A stretch of DNA of 64,000 nucleotides from Pseudomonas fluorescens (GCF_000802965.1 NZ_JSAK01000005.1:1-64000); one strand, 5' to 3'. Numbered from the stretch's first letter, positions 1-9,613 are shown. The notes: generated from the sequence alone by a model not told the origin. Translations and numbers: made by a program.

Positions 1-76
1 TTCTTGGCCCGTCGCTCGCACCGCCACTTCAATCGCCCGAACGCTGACCGCGGCAAATATCGCGGTCATCAGCACG
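1..76 (-). pseudogene. duplicated 3' fragment of the ion-channel gene
   Basis: These 76 bases match 296-371, the 3' end of the channel gene, with one mismatch in direct orientation. Read on the minus strand the copy would encode the last transmembrane residues and the tail of the channel. Homology stops at 76, and an in-frame stop lies just upstream at 97-99, so no full gene can be read inside the window. The left limit is the window edge, so the copy may continue outside. I infer a partial tandem duplication with REP DNA between the two copies. Confidence 0.75.
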
Positions 77-110
77 TTTGTCAGGCGACGTCTGTGTCAA
101 CTGTATGTCC

Positions 111-262
111 GCAATCGCCAGCAAGCCGGCTCCTACAGGTTGCGCATGGCGTTATTTTTGGTGGGCCAATTTGTGGCGAGGGAGCTTGCTCCCGCTGGGT
201 CGCGAAGCGGCCCCAAAAAGGGGACTGCTGCGCAGTCCAGCGGGAGCAAGCTCCCTCGCCAC
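111..262. repeat. REP/REPIN cluster
   Basis: A half-site of the family containing AGCAAGCCGGCTCCTACAG lies at about 111-139. It is followed by a complete inverted pair: 173-198 (GTGGCGAGGGAGCTTGCTCC...) is answered by its reverse complement at 237-262. The centre holds smaller palindromes. This is typical Pseudomonas REPIN structure and has no coding potential; ORFs that cross it are spurious. Confidence 0.85.
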
Positions 263-289
263 CGGTTTTTTGGTCTCTCGAAAATATCC

Positions 290-631
290 TTACTCTTCTT
301 GGCCCGTCGCTCGCACTGCCACTTCAATCGCCCGAACGCTGACCGCGGCAAATATCGCGGTCATCAGCACGCCGTTGAACCCTAGCATTAACGCCAGAAC
401 CCGCGAGACGCCGAGTTTGGGCACCAGCTCTCCATAACCAATGGTCAAACCGGTCACGAAGCCGAAATAGATGCCGTCCATGGGCTTCCAGCCTTCCAGA
501 TAGCCGATGATGAAGCCGAACAGCACGATCAGGAAAACCAATACGGAGAAGATCGGCCAGACAACTCGCAAGTAGAAACCGACTGCTTTGAAGAATTCTC
601 GACGGACATGCGCTGCATGAGTGATGTTCAT
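290..631 (-). CDS. small two-TM potassium-channel-like protein
   Basis: This 113-residue inner-membrane protein has the layout of the Ion_trans_2 (KcsA-like) pore family: a membrane helix at about 22-45, a pore loop with the selectivity-filter motif TIGYG at 63-67, and a second helix at about 78-98. TIGYG is close to the canonical TVGYG filter, so selective K+ conduction is likely and four subunits would be needed to form a pore. No cytosolic RCK/TrkA gating domain is present. An AGGAAG ribosome site precedes the ATG at 631. The last 25 codons are duplicated at 1-76. The family is well supported; the physiological role is not known. Confidence 0.85.
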   Translation of the reverse strand: MNITHAAHVRREFFKAVGFYLRVVWPIFSVLVFLIVLFGFIIGYLEGWKPMDGIYFGFVTGLTIGYGELVPKLGVSRVLALMLGFNGVLMTAIFAAVSVRAIEVAVRATGQEE

Positions 632-793
632 GTCATGGGCTTCCTGAGGATGGGATGAGCTGATGGCGTATCAAGACTCCATTAGCTTGGCACAAACGCT
701 GGAAACCGCTGGTCAATCGCAGCTCGCGACCGACGGAGAGTTGCCGTGAAGATTCAAGGCTAAGCTGGTATTTCACGGCGCAGGAGAACACCG

Positions 794-982
794 ATGATCA
801 AGCACTTGATCCCTCCCGTCCTGATCGCCGTTGTCATCGCGCTCAGCGGTTCTTCGTGCCATGACCCTGGCAAAGATGAAAGCGTAACCGCGTCACAGGC
901 TCCCCCCATCAACGGAGGCGGCGCCAGGATGATCCCGGCGCAGCAACGCATGCCCTCTACGATGCCGCGCCCAAGAAGGTAG
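794..982 (+). CDS. small exported or lipoprotein-like hypothetical protein
   Basis: This 62-residue ORF follows a good ribosome site (AGGAGA, about 780-785). The N-terminus has a short basic start, a hydrophobic stretch at about 7-18 and a cysteine at residue 22 preceded by GSS, which is a poor lipobox. The mature part is polar and rich in Pro, Gly and Arg, with no recognisable domain. It converges on the acyl-CoA ligase gene, with only a few bases between the two stops. The ribosome site and signal-like start favour a real gene. It could also be a chance ORF. Confidence 0.5.
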   Translation: MIKHLIPPVLIAVVIALSGSSCHDPGKDESVTASQAPPINGGGARMIPAQQRMPSTMPRPRR

Positions 983-985
983 CGG

Positions 986-2629
986 TCAGCCCGCTTCGCT
1001 TTCGCGGATCAGCTTCTTGTTGATCTTGCCGACGCTGGTCTTGGGAATCTCCGTGACGAACTTGAACTGCTTGGGGATCGCCCACTTGTTGATGCGACCG
1101 CGTTCAACAAAAGTTTGCAGGTGGGTTTCGAGGATTTTGCGGTCGAGGTATTGCCCCGGTTCGCACACCACCAACGCCATCGGCCGTTCGCCCCATTGCT
1201 CGTCGGCGATGCCCACGACGGCGACCGACATGACCGCTGCGTGCTCGCTGATCAGGCTTTCCAGTTCCAGGGAGCTGATCCACTCGCCACCGGTCTTGAT
1301 CACGTCCTTGATCCGGTCCTTGATTTCCACGCCGCCCATCGCGTCGATGGATGCCATGTCGCCGGTGTGCAGCCAGCCGTTGTGCCAGAGCTCGGCGCCT
1401 TTTTCCGGCTCATTCAGGTAGCCCTGAGTCAGCCATGGTGCACGCACGACGATTTCGCCCTGTGCAACGCCGTCATGGACGACGTCCTTGCCTTCGGCAT
1501 CGATGATTTTCAGATCGACCATCGGCACCGGTGTGCCAGTCTTGATGCGCAGCGGCAACTGGTCGTGCATCGGCTGCTTGAGGTCTTCGTCACGCAGGTA
1601 GGTCACGCACAACAGCGGGCAGGTTTCCGACATGCCGTAGCCGGCGTGCACCACCATGCCTTTGGCGCTGGCTTCGCTAGCGATTCCGAGGGTCAGGGCG
1701 CTGCCGCCGAGGAGCATTTTCCAGCCGTCGAAACGGGCGGATTTCGCTTCCTCACAGTTGAGGATCATTTGCAGGATGGTCGGCACGCAGTGAGAGAACG
1801 TCACCTTCTCTTCGCGGTGCAGACGGACCAGGCTGTTGGGTTCATAGCGGCCGGGGTAAACCTGCTTGATGCCCATCAGGGTCGCCACATAGGGCACGCC
1901 CCACGCATGCACGTGGAACATCGGCGTGATCGGCATGTACACGTCGTCGGAACGCAACAGCGGCTGGCCTTGGTACACGCCCAAAGTGCCGACGGCATTC
2001 AGGGTGTGCAGGACCAATTGGCGATGGGTGAAGTACACGCCTTTCGGCGCGCCAGTGGTGCCGGTGGTGTAGAACAGCGTCGCGACCGAGTTCTCGTCGA
2101 AGTCAGGGAAGTCGTACTGATCCGAGGCCTGCGCCAGCAACTGCTCGTACTCGCCGAGTACCGGCAGCGACGTGTTGGCGGCGCTGTCGTCGGTGAGCTG
2201 GAGGAAGCCTTTGACGGTGGTCAGTTGCCCCTGGATCTGCTCCACCAGCGGCAGGAAATCGTCATGCACCAGCACCAGATCATCCTCGGCGTGGTTCATG
2301 GTGTAGAGCACCTGATCCGGCGACAGGCGAATGTTCACCGTGTGCAGCACCGCGCCGATCATCGGCACGGCGAAGAAGCATTCCAGGTAGCGATGGCTGT
2401 CCCAGTCGAGCAAGGCCACGGTGTCCCCGGCCTTGACCCCGGCCGCCGTCAGCGCATTGGCCAAACGGCGGATGCGTTTGTTCAGCGTCTGGTAGCTGTA
2501 GCGCAGTTTGTCGGCGTAGACGATTTCCCGACCCGGCTCGTAGCGCACCCCGGACAGCAGCAATTGCTTGATCAGCAGGGGGTAGGCATAGGCGCCTTCG
2601 GCGGGCGCAATTATTTTTGTATTTATCAT
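986..2629 (-). CDS. fatty-acid/acyl-CoA ligase (AMP-binding)
   Basis: This 547-residue cytoplasmic enzyme of the ANL superfamily would activate a carboxylic acid to its CoA thioester through an acyl-adenylate. The ATP-binding P-loop YTTGTTGAPKG lies at 187-197, a GYGMSET motif comes later, and the C-terminal lysine motif SVGKINKK is near the end. Overall it resembles medium-chain AlkK-type ligases. It is the last gene of the minus-strand run that starts near 12309 and lies 22 bases after the acyl-CoA dehydrogenase gene, so the two probably act on the same substrate. The family is certain; the chain length and the substrate are not. Confidence 0.92.
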   Translation of the reverse strand: MINTKIIAPAEGAYAYPLLIKQLLLSGVRYEPGREIVYADKLRYSYQTLNKRIRRLANALTAAGVKAGDTVALLDWDSHRYLECFFAVPMIGAVLHTVNIRLSPDQVLYTMNHAEDDLVLVHDDFLPLVEQIQGQLTTVKGFLQLTDDSAANTSLPVLGEYEQLLAQASDQYDFPDFDENSVATLFYTTGTTGAPKGVYFTHRQLVLHTLNAVGTLGVYQGQPLLRSDDVYMPITPMFHVHAWGVPYVATLMGIKQVYPGRYEPNSLVRLHREEKVTFSHCVPTILQMILNCEEAKSARFDGWKMLLGGSALTLGIASEASAKGMVVHAGYGMSETCPLLCVTYLRDEDLKQPMHDQLPLRIKTGTPVPMVDLKIIDAEGKDVVHDGVAQGEIVVRAPWLTQGYLNEPEKGAELWHNGWLHTGDMASIDAMGGVEIKDRIKDVIKTGGEWISSLELESLISEHAAVMSVAVVGIADEQWGERPMALVVCEPGQYLDRKILETHLQTFVERGRINKWAIPKQFKFVTEIPKTSVGKINKKLIRESEAG

Positions 2630-2651
2630 GTTGGAGTTCCTTGTCCGTGGC

Positions 2652-4430
2652 TTAGAACTGCGCCGCGTCCAGTTGATAGAGGCATTCGCTGCCAGCCTTG
2701 GCCGACGCGCTCAGCGAGTGGATACGCGGCAACAGACGAGCGAAGTAGAAGCGTGCGGTGGCCAGTTTGCTGACGTAGAAATCGTCACTGGAATCGGTGC
2801 TCATGGCGGCTTTGGCCATGCGTGCCCACATGTAGGCGTACGCGGTGTAGCCGAACACTTGCAGGTACTCCACCGAGGCCGCACCGATTTCATTCGGGTT
2901 GCTTTGGGCTCGATCCAGCAGCCACGACGTCAGTTCGTCGAGGGTGTCCACGGCGGCGTTCAGCGGTTGGGTGAACTCGCCGAGGTCAGCGCAAGCGTTG
3001 GCGGTGAAGTTACGGATTTCCGAGGCGAACAACCGATAGAGCGCCCCGCCGCTGCCGACGATTTTGCGCCCGACCAGATCCAGGGATTGAATGCCGTTGG
3101 TGCCTTCGTAGATCTGGGTGATGCGCACATCGCGCACCAGTTGCTCCTGGCCCCACTCGCGGATGTAGCCGTGGCCGCCAAAAACCATCTGGCCGTGAAG
3201 GGTGGTCTCCAGGCCCATGTCGGTGAGGAATGCCTTGGCCACCGGGGTCAACAAGGCCACCAGTTCCTGGGCGCGATTGCGCGTGACTTCATCTTCACTG
3301 AACTTGGCGGTGTCCAGTTGCAGCGCGACATAGCTGGAGAACGCACGACCGCCTTCGTTCAAAGCTTTCATGGTCAGCAGCATGCGACGCACGTCCGGGT
3401 GGACGATGATCGGGTCGGCGGATTTGTCCTTGTGCTGCGCACCGGTGGGCGCACGGCTTTGCAGGCGATCGCGGGCGTACGCCAGGGCGTTCTGGTACGA
3501 GCGCTCACCCTGAGCCAAACCCTGAATGCCAACGCCCAGTCGCTCGTAGTTCATCATGGTGAACATCGCCGCCAGGCCTTTGTTCGGCGCGTCGACCAGC
3601 CAACCGGTGGCGCCGTCGAAGTTCATCACGCAAGTAGCCGAAGCCTTGATGCCCATCTTGTGTTCGATGGAACCGCAGGACAGCGCGTTGCGTTCACCCA
3701 GCGAGCCGTCGTCATTGACCAGCACTTTCGGCACCAGGAACAGCGAGATACCTTTCGGCCCTGCTGGCGCATCCGGTAGACGTGCCAGTACCAGGTGGAT
3801 GATGTTTTCCGTCAGGTCGTGCTCGCCGCCGGTGATGAAAATCTTGCTGCCGCTGACTTTATAGCTGCCGTCAGCCTGAGGCTCGGCGCGGGTACGAATC
3901 ATGCCCAGGTCGGTGCCGGCGTGGGCTTCGGTCAGGCACATCGAACCGGTCCAGGTGCCGGCGTACATGTTCGGCAAATACTTGGTTTTCAGCGCTTCGC
4001 TGGCGTGGGCGTTGATCGACAGGCACGCGCCCGCGGTCAGCATCGGGTACAGGCCGAAGGACAGGCTGGCCGAGTTGACCATCTCTTCGACCTGCGCCGA
4101 AATCGCCTTGGGCATGCCCATGCCACCGAACTGCGGATCACCGCCGACACCGACCCAGCCGCCTTCAGCGAAGGCTTGGTAGGCTTCGGCAAAACCGTCC
4201 GCCGCGCTGACCGAGCCATTGCTCCAGGTGCAGCCCTGTTCGTCGCTGGCGCGGTTCAGCGGCGCAATCACTTCACCACTGATTTTGCCGGCTTCTTCGA
4301 GAATCGCGGCGGCGGTTTCTTCATCGATCACGTCAGCCAGGCCAGGCAATTCGGCCCACAACCGGGACACCTGGAAAACCTCGTTGAGTACGAAGCGCAT
4401 GTCGCGCAGGGGAGCTTTGTAGTCAGACAT
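2652..4430 (-). CDS. acyl-CoA dehydrogenase (long, about 590-residue type)
   Basis: This 592-residue flavoenzyme would introduce the alpha-beta double bond into an acyl-CoA and pass electrons to ETF. The FAD/substrate-binding segment MCLTEAHAGTDLG lies in the middle, and YEGTNGIQ carries the presumed catalytic glutamate. An extra C-terminal domain makes it longer than classical enzymes of about 380 residues, as in the PF12806-containing group. It starts 6 bases after the RND transporter stop and is followed by the ligase, which suggests cotranscription. The exact acyl substrate cannot be read from sequence. Confidence 0.93.
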   Translation of the reverse strand: MSDYKAPLRDMRFVLNEVFQVSRLWAELPGLADVIDEETAAAILEEAGKISGEVIAPLNRASDEQGCTWSNGSVSAADGFAEAYQAFAEGGWVGVGGDPQFGGMGMPKAISAQVEEMVNSASLSFGLYPMLTAGACLSINAHASEALKTKYLPNMYAGTWTGSMCLTEAHAGTDLGMIRTRAEPQADGSYKVSGSKIFITGGEHDLTENIIHLVLARLPDAPAGPKGISLFLVPKVLVNDDGSLGERNALSCGSIEHKMGIKASATCVMNFDGATGWLVDAPNKGLAAMFTMMNYERLGVGIQGLAQGERSYQNALAYARDRLQSRAPTGAQHKDKSADPIIVHPDVRRMLLTMKALNEGGRAFSSYVALQLDTAKFSEDEVTRNRAQELVALLTPVAKAFLTDMGLETTLHGQMVFGGHGYIREWGQEQLVRDVRITQIYEGTNGIQSLDLVGRKIVGSGGALYRLFASEIRNFTANACADLGEFTQPLNAAVDTLDELTSWLLDRAQSNPNEIGAASVEYLQVFGYTAYAYMWARMAKAAMSTDSSDDFYVSKLATARFYFARLLPRIHSLSASAKAGSECLYQLDAAQF

Positions 4431-4436
4431 CGTTGC

Positions 4437-6956
4437 TTACTCGGAAGTGGTCACGGCATGAGGCATGCCAGGACGTTCAGTGGTTTCGGTGGTTTCGGCT
4501 GCCGTGACAGCAGCGGTCTCGACCGCTCGTTCGCGCAGCAGGAAGTACGACAGGGCCGGGATCAGGATCAGCGCGCCGAGCATGTTCCACAGGAACATGA
4601 AGGTCAGCAGGATGCCCATGTCGGCCTGGAACTTGATCGGCGACCAGACCCAGCACACCACGCCAGCGGCGAGGGTGATACCGACCAGCCCGACCACCCG
4701 GCCGGTGAACGACACGGCGTTGCGGTAAGCCTGGGACAACGGCAGGCCCTGACGCTGGAAGTGCAATTGCACGCTAAGCAGGTACAACGCGTAGTCGACG
4801 CCGATGCCCACGCCGAGGGCGATCACCGGCAATGTCGCGACTTTCACGCCGATGCCCATGGCTACCATCAAGGCTTCGCAAAGGATCGAGGTCAGCACCA
4901 GCGGCAGCAATGCCACCAGCGTCGCGCGCCAGCTGCGGAAGGTGATCAGGCAGAACAGCGTCACCGCCAGGTAGACGTACAGCAGCATGGTGCGGTTGGC
5001 CTCACGCACCACGATGTTGGTCGCTGCCTCGATACCGGCACTGCCGGCAGCGAGCAGGAACTGGCGATCTTCGGTGCTGTTTTCCTTGGCGAACTTGTCG
5101 GCAATCGCCACCACGGCGTCGAGGGTTTCAGCCTTGTGATCCTTGAGGAACGCAATCACCGGCATCAGCGAACAGTTGTTGTTGAACAGCTCCGGCGAGT
5201 TGACCGATGCCTGTTGCGCGGCGTAATTCAGCACGTCCTGGTTGCGCTGGATGCTGTTGAGCTTGGGGTTACCTTCGTAGGTACCCGCGGTGATCTGCCG
5301 TACCGCGTTGACCAGCGAGGTGGTCGCTTGCACACCCGGATACTGTTGCAGCTCCCAGGCCAAGCGGTCGGCGAGGGTCAGCGTCTTGTAGTTCAGACAG
5401 CCTTCCGGCGCAGTCTTGATCATCACCGCGAACAGGTCGCTGGACAGCGCGTAATGCTGAGTGATGTAGGCGTTGTCGCGGTTGTAGCGCGAGTCCGCAC
5501 GCAACTCCGGCGCGCCGCTTTCCAGGTCGCCGATCTTCAGGTTCAGGCTGACCATGAAACCGCCAATGCCCATCAACACTGCGACCAATACGGCACCGGT
5601 GGCCCACTTGCGCGTGGTGAAGCGGTCGAGCAGCTCCCACAGTTTGCCAAAGCCTTTGTTGCGTTCGGCGCGGTTGTCGATTTTCAGTGCGCGGTCAGCA
5701 GCCTTGGCGCCGACGCCGACGTAAGACAGCGCCACCGGCATCAGCAACAGCGAGGTGAAGATCAGCACTGCGACACCGATACTCGCGGTGATTGCCAGGT
5801 CCTGAATCACTGGAATGTCGATCAGCATCAACACCGCGAAGCCCACGGCGTCGGCCAGCAATGCGGTGACGCCCGCGATGAACAGACGGCGGAAGGTGTA
5901 ACGCGCGGCGATCAGTTTGTGGGTGCCACGGGCGATGTCCTGCATGATGCCGTTCATCTTCTGCGCCGCGTGGGACACGCCGATGGCGAAGATCAGGAAC
6001 GGCACCAGCACCGAGTACGGATCAATGGCATAACCCAGCCAGGCGACGATGCCCAGTTGCCAGACCACCGCGATCAGCGAGCAGCCGACCACCAGCAATG
6101 TGCTGCGCACGCAACGGGTGTAGGCATAAATGATGATCAGCGAGGTGATGACGGCGAGGCCGAAGAACATCATCACCTGAATCAGGCCGTCGATCAGATC
6201 GCCCATCAGTTTGGCGAAACCAATCACGCGGACCTTGTACTGGCCCTTACCCTCTACCCCGGATTTACGCGCGGCACTGTCGCCGGCGTATTCGATCTTG
6301 TCGCGCAACTGCTCTTCGAGCATCTGCGAGAACGCGTGATAGTTGATGGGCTGACCACCCGCGGCGGCTTTATCCAGCAGCGGCACGATCAACATGCTCG
6401 ACTTGAAGTCGCTGGCCACCAGGCTGCCGACGATGCCGGCGCGAGAGATGTTCTGGCGCAGTTGTTCGATCTGTTCAGGTTGACCCGAGTAGGTGTCGGG
6501 CATCACCGGGCCACCCTGGAAACCTTCCTCGGTGACTTCAGTCCAGCGCACCGCCGGGCTCCACAGCGACTTCATCCACGCCCGGTCGACGCCTTCGGTG
6601 AGGAACAACTGATCGTTGACCTGCTTGAGCACGTCGAGGTACGCCGGGTCGAAAATATCGCCCTGAGTGTTTTCCACCACCACCCGCACCGAGTTGCCCA
6701 GGCCGCGCAGCGACTGGCGGTTTTCCAGGAAGTTCTGGATGTACGGCTGGCTCTGCGGAATCATTTTTTCGAAGCTTGGGCGCAACTCCAGGCGAGTCAC
6801 GGCCATGAAGCCCAGCACCACGGTGGCCAGGGCCATCAGCAGCATGAACAGCGGCCGATAGTTGAACACCAGCCGTTCGAGCAGGTTGCCGGAGCGGTGG
6901 TCGAAATCACGCAGATCGCGGATCACCGGCATGGCGTCTTGTTTGATATTGCCCAT
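4437..6956 (-). CDS. RND/MMPL-family transporter
   Basis: This 839-residue protein has the double repeat of RND superfamily permeases of the MMPL/sterol-sensing type: a first membrane helix at about 33-52, a large periplasmic loop, a five-helix block, then a second loop and block. The motif GIGVDYALYLL lies in the second half and an FAIGVSHA segment in the first. I chose the ATG at 6956 because the reading frame upstream overlaps the YCF48 gene and lacks a signal or ribosome site; from 6956 the gap to that gene is 16 bases. No periplasmic adaptor gene is present, so it is unlikely to be a tripartite drug pump. Hydrophobic or lipid cargo is inferred from the family and neighbours. Confidence 0.9.
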   Translation of the reverse strand: MGNIKQDAMPVIRDLRDFDHRSGNLLERLVFNYRPLFMLLMALATVVLGFMAVTRLELRPSFEKMIPQSQPYIQNFLENRQSLRGLGNSVRVVVENTQGDIFDPAYLDVLKQVNDQLFLTEGVDRAWMKSLWSPAVRWTEVTEEGFQGGPVMPDTYSGQPEQIEQLRQNISRAGIVGSLVASDFKSSMLIVPLLDKAAAGGQPINYHAFSQMLEEQLRDKIEYAGDSAARKSGVEGKGQYKVRVIGFAKLMGDLIDGLIQVMMFFGLAVITSLIIIYAYTRCVRSTLLVVGCSLIAVVWQLGIVAWLGYAIDPYSVLVPFLIFAIGVSHAAQKMNGIMQDIARGTHKLIAARYTFRRLFIAGVTALLADAVGFAVLMLIDIPVIQDLAITASIGVAVLIFTSLLLMPVALSYVGVGAKAADRALKIDNRAERNKGFGKLWELLDRFTTRKWATGAVLVAVLMGIGGFMVSLNLKIGDLESGAPELRADSRYNRDNAYITQHYALSSDLFAVMIKTAPEGCLNYKTLTLADRLAWELQQYPGVQATTSLVNAVRQITAGTYEGNPKLNSIQRNQDVLNYAAQQASVNSPELFNNNCSLMPVIAFLKDHKAETLDAVVAIADKFAKENSTEDRQFLLAAGSAGIEAATNIVVREANRTMLLYVYLAVTLFCLITFRSWRATLVALLPLVLTSILCEALMVAMGIGVKVATLPVIALGVGIGVDYALYLLSVQLHFQRQGLPLSQAYRNAVSFTGRVVGLVGITLAAGVVCWVWSPIKFQADMGILLTFMFLWNMLGALILIPALSYFLLRERAVETAAVTAAETTETTERPGMPHAVTTSE

Positions 6957-6972
6957 GTCTGGGTTCTCGCTC

Positions 6973-8064
6973 TTAGGGTTCGAGGGCTGGATCGGCGGCC
7001 AGCGTCCGTGCGCCACGGCTGCCTGCCACCACCAGCGCGCCATCGGCGGACTGGGTAGCACCGGCTATGGGTGTCGGTGTCGGTTTCTGCACCAGATACA
7101 GTTGTGCGCCAGAACCCTGGCTCACCAGCATCTGCCCTCCCTGGGTGAACAAGCGGTATTGCCCGCGCGCATCGATAAGGCCGGCGGTGACGCTGACGTG
7201 CAGACCGGTTTTCAGCGCGGTCCAGTTTTGCCCGCCGTCGGTGCTGCGCAACACGTTGCCGCGCAAGCCGTAGACGAGCACTTCGCCAGGCTTGCCGAGT
7301 ACGCCGAAGAAGCTGCCCTGATAAGGCGTCGGCACCGCAGCGAAACGCTGGGTGTTGTCGTCCCATTTGAGCAACAGGCCTTGCTCGCCGGCGATGTACA
7401 CGGCGTCGCCGGTGGAGGCGATGGCGTTGAGGTGGAAACCCTGCGGGTTGTCGGTGCGATCCTGGAATGGGGTCCAGGTCAGGCCACCGTCTTCGGTGCG
7501 CAGGATCAGGTTGAACACGCCGACGACATAGCCGACTTTTTCATTGGCGAACCAGACGTCAAGCAGCGGCTTGTCCGCGCCTTGATCGACCAGTCGTTGG
7601 CCTTCCATAGCCAACTGGGGCCATTGCTCGTTGCCCGGTTCGGCGCTGGCCAGCGCCGTGTAATGGTTGACCACCAACGTACCGATCTGGCGGCCGTCAA
7701 GTTGCTTGCTCCAGGTCGCGCCTGCGTCGCTGGTATGCAGCACCACGCCGTCATTGCCCACCGCCCAGCCTTGGCTGGCGGTCGGGAAGTTAACGGCGGT
7801 GAGGTCAGCACTGACCGGCACGGATGCCTGTTGCCAGTGCTGGCCGGAATCATCGGAAAACAGAATATGACCACGCTGGCCGACGGCGATCACACGCCCA
7901 CCGGCGCGGGCCATGCCAGACAACGGGCTTTTGATGGCCAGGGCGCTGACCTTGGCGGGCAGGTCCAGCACATCGACGTAATCGTTCGCATGGGTGATGC
8001 CCTGCGACAGGCAGAGCACAACGCCAAATGCCAGCTGCAACATATTATTTTTATACGAACACAT
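6973..8064 (-). CDS. exported YCF48/BNR beta-propeller protein
   Basis: This 363-residue protein begins with a signal peptide (about residues 1-27, ending near THA). It then has repeated blades with SDDSGQHW, TSDAGATW, TEDGGLTW and STDGGQNW motifs, typical of YCF48/BNR-like propellers. I chose the ATG at 8064 because AAGAGGA precedes it and the signal peptide starts there; the longer frame adds an arginine-rich, non-signal leader. It is probably periplasmic. It sits immediately before the RND transporter, an arrangement that suggests an accessory or assembly role for that transporter. No enzymatic motif is visible. Confidence 0.87.
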   Translation of the reverse strand: MCSYKNNMLQLAFGVVLCLSQGITHANDYVDVLDLPAKVSALAIKSPLSGMARAGGRVIAVGQRGHILFSDDSGQHWQQASVPVSADLTAVNFPTASQGWAVGNDGVVLHTSDAGATWSKQLDGRQIGTLVVNHYTALASAEPGNEQWPQLAMEGQRLVDQGADKPLLDVWFANEKVGYVVGVFNLILRTEDGGLTWTPFQDRTDNPQGFHLNAIASTGDAVYIAGEQGLLLKWDDNTQRFAAVPTPYQGSFFGVLGKPGEVLVYGLRGNVLRSTDGGQNWTALKTGLHVSVTAGLIDARGQYRLFTQGGQMLVSQGSGAQLYLVQKPTPTPIAGATQSADGALVVAGSRGARTLAADPALEP

Positions 8065-8213
8065 ACCGCGTCCTCTTCGAAAAACCGCGCCGGGGCACAC
8101 GTTGGTGTGCCTGACGTTCGAACCTGGCGCCCGCGGCGATCGGCATGCACCGACCGCAGCACGGTTCACCGCCTTGTGAGCAGTGGACCGTACGGGCGTT
8201 TTTTACGGTTGGC

Positions 8214-9572
8214 TTAGCGAATGCCGCTACCGGCCAGCGATTCCGAAGACCACTGGGCCTTGGAGAGCGGTTCGATGTACTTGATGCCGCCGTAAGGGCC
8301 GACTACACCGTTGATGTTGTAGGAGCCGCCCACCAGGTCGTAGATCATGAATGGCGTGGAGTCCGGAACCTGCTTGTCATAGCTCTGGCTGAGGAAGGCG
8401 AACGAACCGCGATAGAGCTGACCACGGGCGTCATATTGATCCGAGGCCAAAGCGGTCCAGCTGTCTTCGTCGAGGTAGAAGCGGCGCTTGGCGTAGATGT
8501 GACGAGCACCGGCCTTGAGGGTGCCTTCGACGACCCAGACGCGGTGTTTTTCCCAACGGACGAAGTCCGGTGCCAGGTGATTAGGGGTCGTGATCGACTT
8601 CGGATCCTGGACGTAAGTCAGCTTGTAGGTGTTGTAGGGCACGATCATTTCCTGCTTGCCCACCAGCTTCCAGTCGTAGCGGTCCAGCGCACCGTTGAAG
8701 ACGAACACGTCATCGTAGGTGCCGGCGCCGGCAGTACCCGGGTTAGGCGTGTCGTACGCCAGGCTCGGTGCCAGTTTGACCCGACGCTGGCCAGGCAAGT
8801 ACTGCCAGGCGCGACGTGGTTGCTGCAACGGGTTGGCGGCGTCCTTGAGCATGATCGCCTCGCCGGCACGGCGTGCAGGACCGGTGTAGGCCAGCTTCAT
8901 CTGGTAGTACACATCGGAGCTGCTGATCGGCTGCGAAAGGTTCTCGTAGATTGGATAGGAGATGTTCGCCTGCCCGGTGGTTGCCAGGCTCGGAACGCCA
9001 GCAGAGTCGACGTTCCAGGAATCGTACTTGGAGCTGATGCTGACACCCTGGTAGCGCAGCAGGAAGTTCCACATCGCTTCGTTACCCGACTGCGGAATCG
9101 GGAACGGCACGCCTGGCAGCACGTTGTCGATGGCCAGGCCACCTTCCAGCGACTTGGCATCGGTGGCGTTTTTCACGCCATTGTCCAGCACCGCTTTTGG
9201 CAGCGAGACGGTACGGTGGGTCGGGAACACGTTGACGTGGAAGGTGGAAAAACGCTTGGCCAGTTCCACGGTGGTGGCGCTGAGCATGCCCTTGTACTGA
9301 TCGACGTTCTTGCCGTCGATCACCAGCAACGGTTGCTCATTGGCAAACGGATCCGGGCGCATGCTGTCACCGGCTTTGAAACTGGCTGGCGGCGTGGTCA
9401 GGCCACCGTTGTAGGCAGGAATGGAACCATCAGCGTTCCCGGCCTTTTCGGCGCCCACCAGAGTCAGGTTGCTGCCCAATTTGGCGGCTTCCTGGGTTGA
9501 TACAGCGGCCTGTGCCTGAGCGGCAAGGACCATGGCCAGCGAAGCGGCCAACACGGTTTTTACGAATTTCAT
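8214..9572 (-). CDS. DUF1329 exported protein
   Basis: This 452-residue protein has a clear signal peptide (MKFVKTVLAASLAMV..., cleavage after AQA, about residue 22). The rest matches the DUF1329 family in length and style, with many Tyr/Trp and short beta segments. As I recall, the family has a LolB-like fold that could shelter lipid. It lies 41 bases downstream of the DUF1302 gene, its usual partner, and about 150 bases before the YCF48 gene. A periplasmic lipid-carrier role fits the context but is inferred. Confidence 0.9.
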   Translation of the reverse strand: MKFVKTVLAASLAMVLAAQAQAAVSTQEAAKLGSNLTLVGAEKAGNADGSIPAYNGGLTTPPASFKAGDSMRPDPFANEQPLLVIDGKNVDQYKGMLSATTVELAKRFSTFHVNVFPTHRTVSLPKAVLDNGVKNATDAKSLEGGLAIDNVLPGVPFPIPQSGNEAMWNFLLRYQGVSISSKYDSWNVDSAGVPSLATTGQANISYPIYENLSQPISSSDVYYQMKLAYTGPARRAGEAIMLKDAANPLQQPRRAWQYLPGQRRVKLAPSLAYDTPNPGTAGAGTYDDVFVFNGALDRYDWKLVGKQEMIVPYNTYKLTYVQDPKSITTPNHLAPDFVRWEKHRVWVVEGTLKAGARHIYAKRRFYLDEDSWTALASDQYDARGQLYRGSFAFLSQSYDKQVPDSTPFMIYDLVGGSYNINGVVGPYGGIKYIEPLSKAQWSSESLAGSGIR

Positions 9573-9613
9573 GTTGTTATTCTCCTGCTTGCATTGAGCA
9601 AATCAGTGGTGAA

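Noticed and set aside
4..437. ORFs starting near 4, 78 and 140 on the plus strand
   Set aside because: They run through REP sequence and antisense to the channel gene. Their products show only REP-derived translations.
1115..2773. Long plus-strand ORF opposite the acyl-CoA ligase
   Set aside because: It is a shadow of the ligase gene in the complementary frame, without a ribosome site or recognisable domain.
3795..7058. Very long ORF (over 1000 codons) on the plus strand
   Set aside because: It is antisense to the acyl-CoA dehydrogenase and RND genes, has His/Gln/Arg-rich low-complexity sequence and no domain. Long antisense frames are common in GC-rich DNA.
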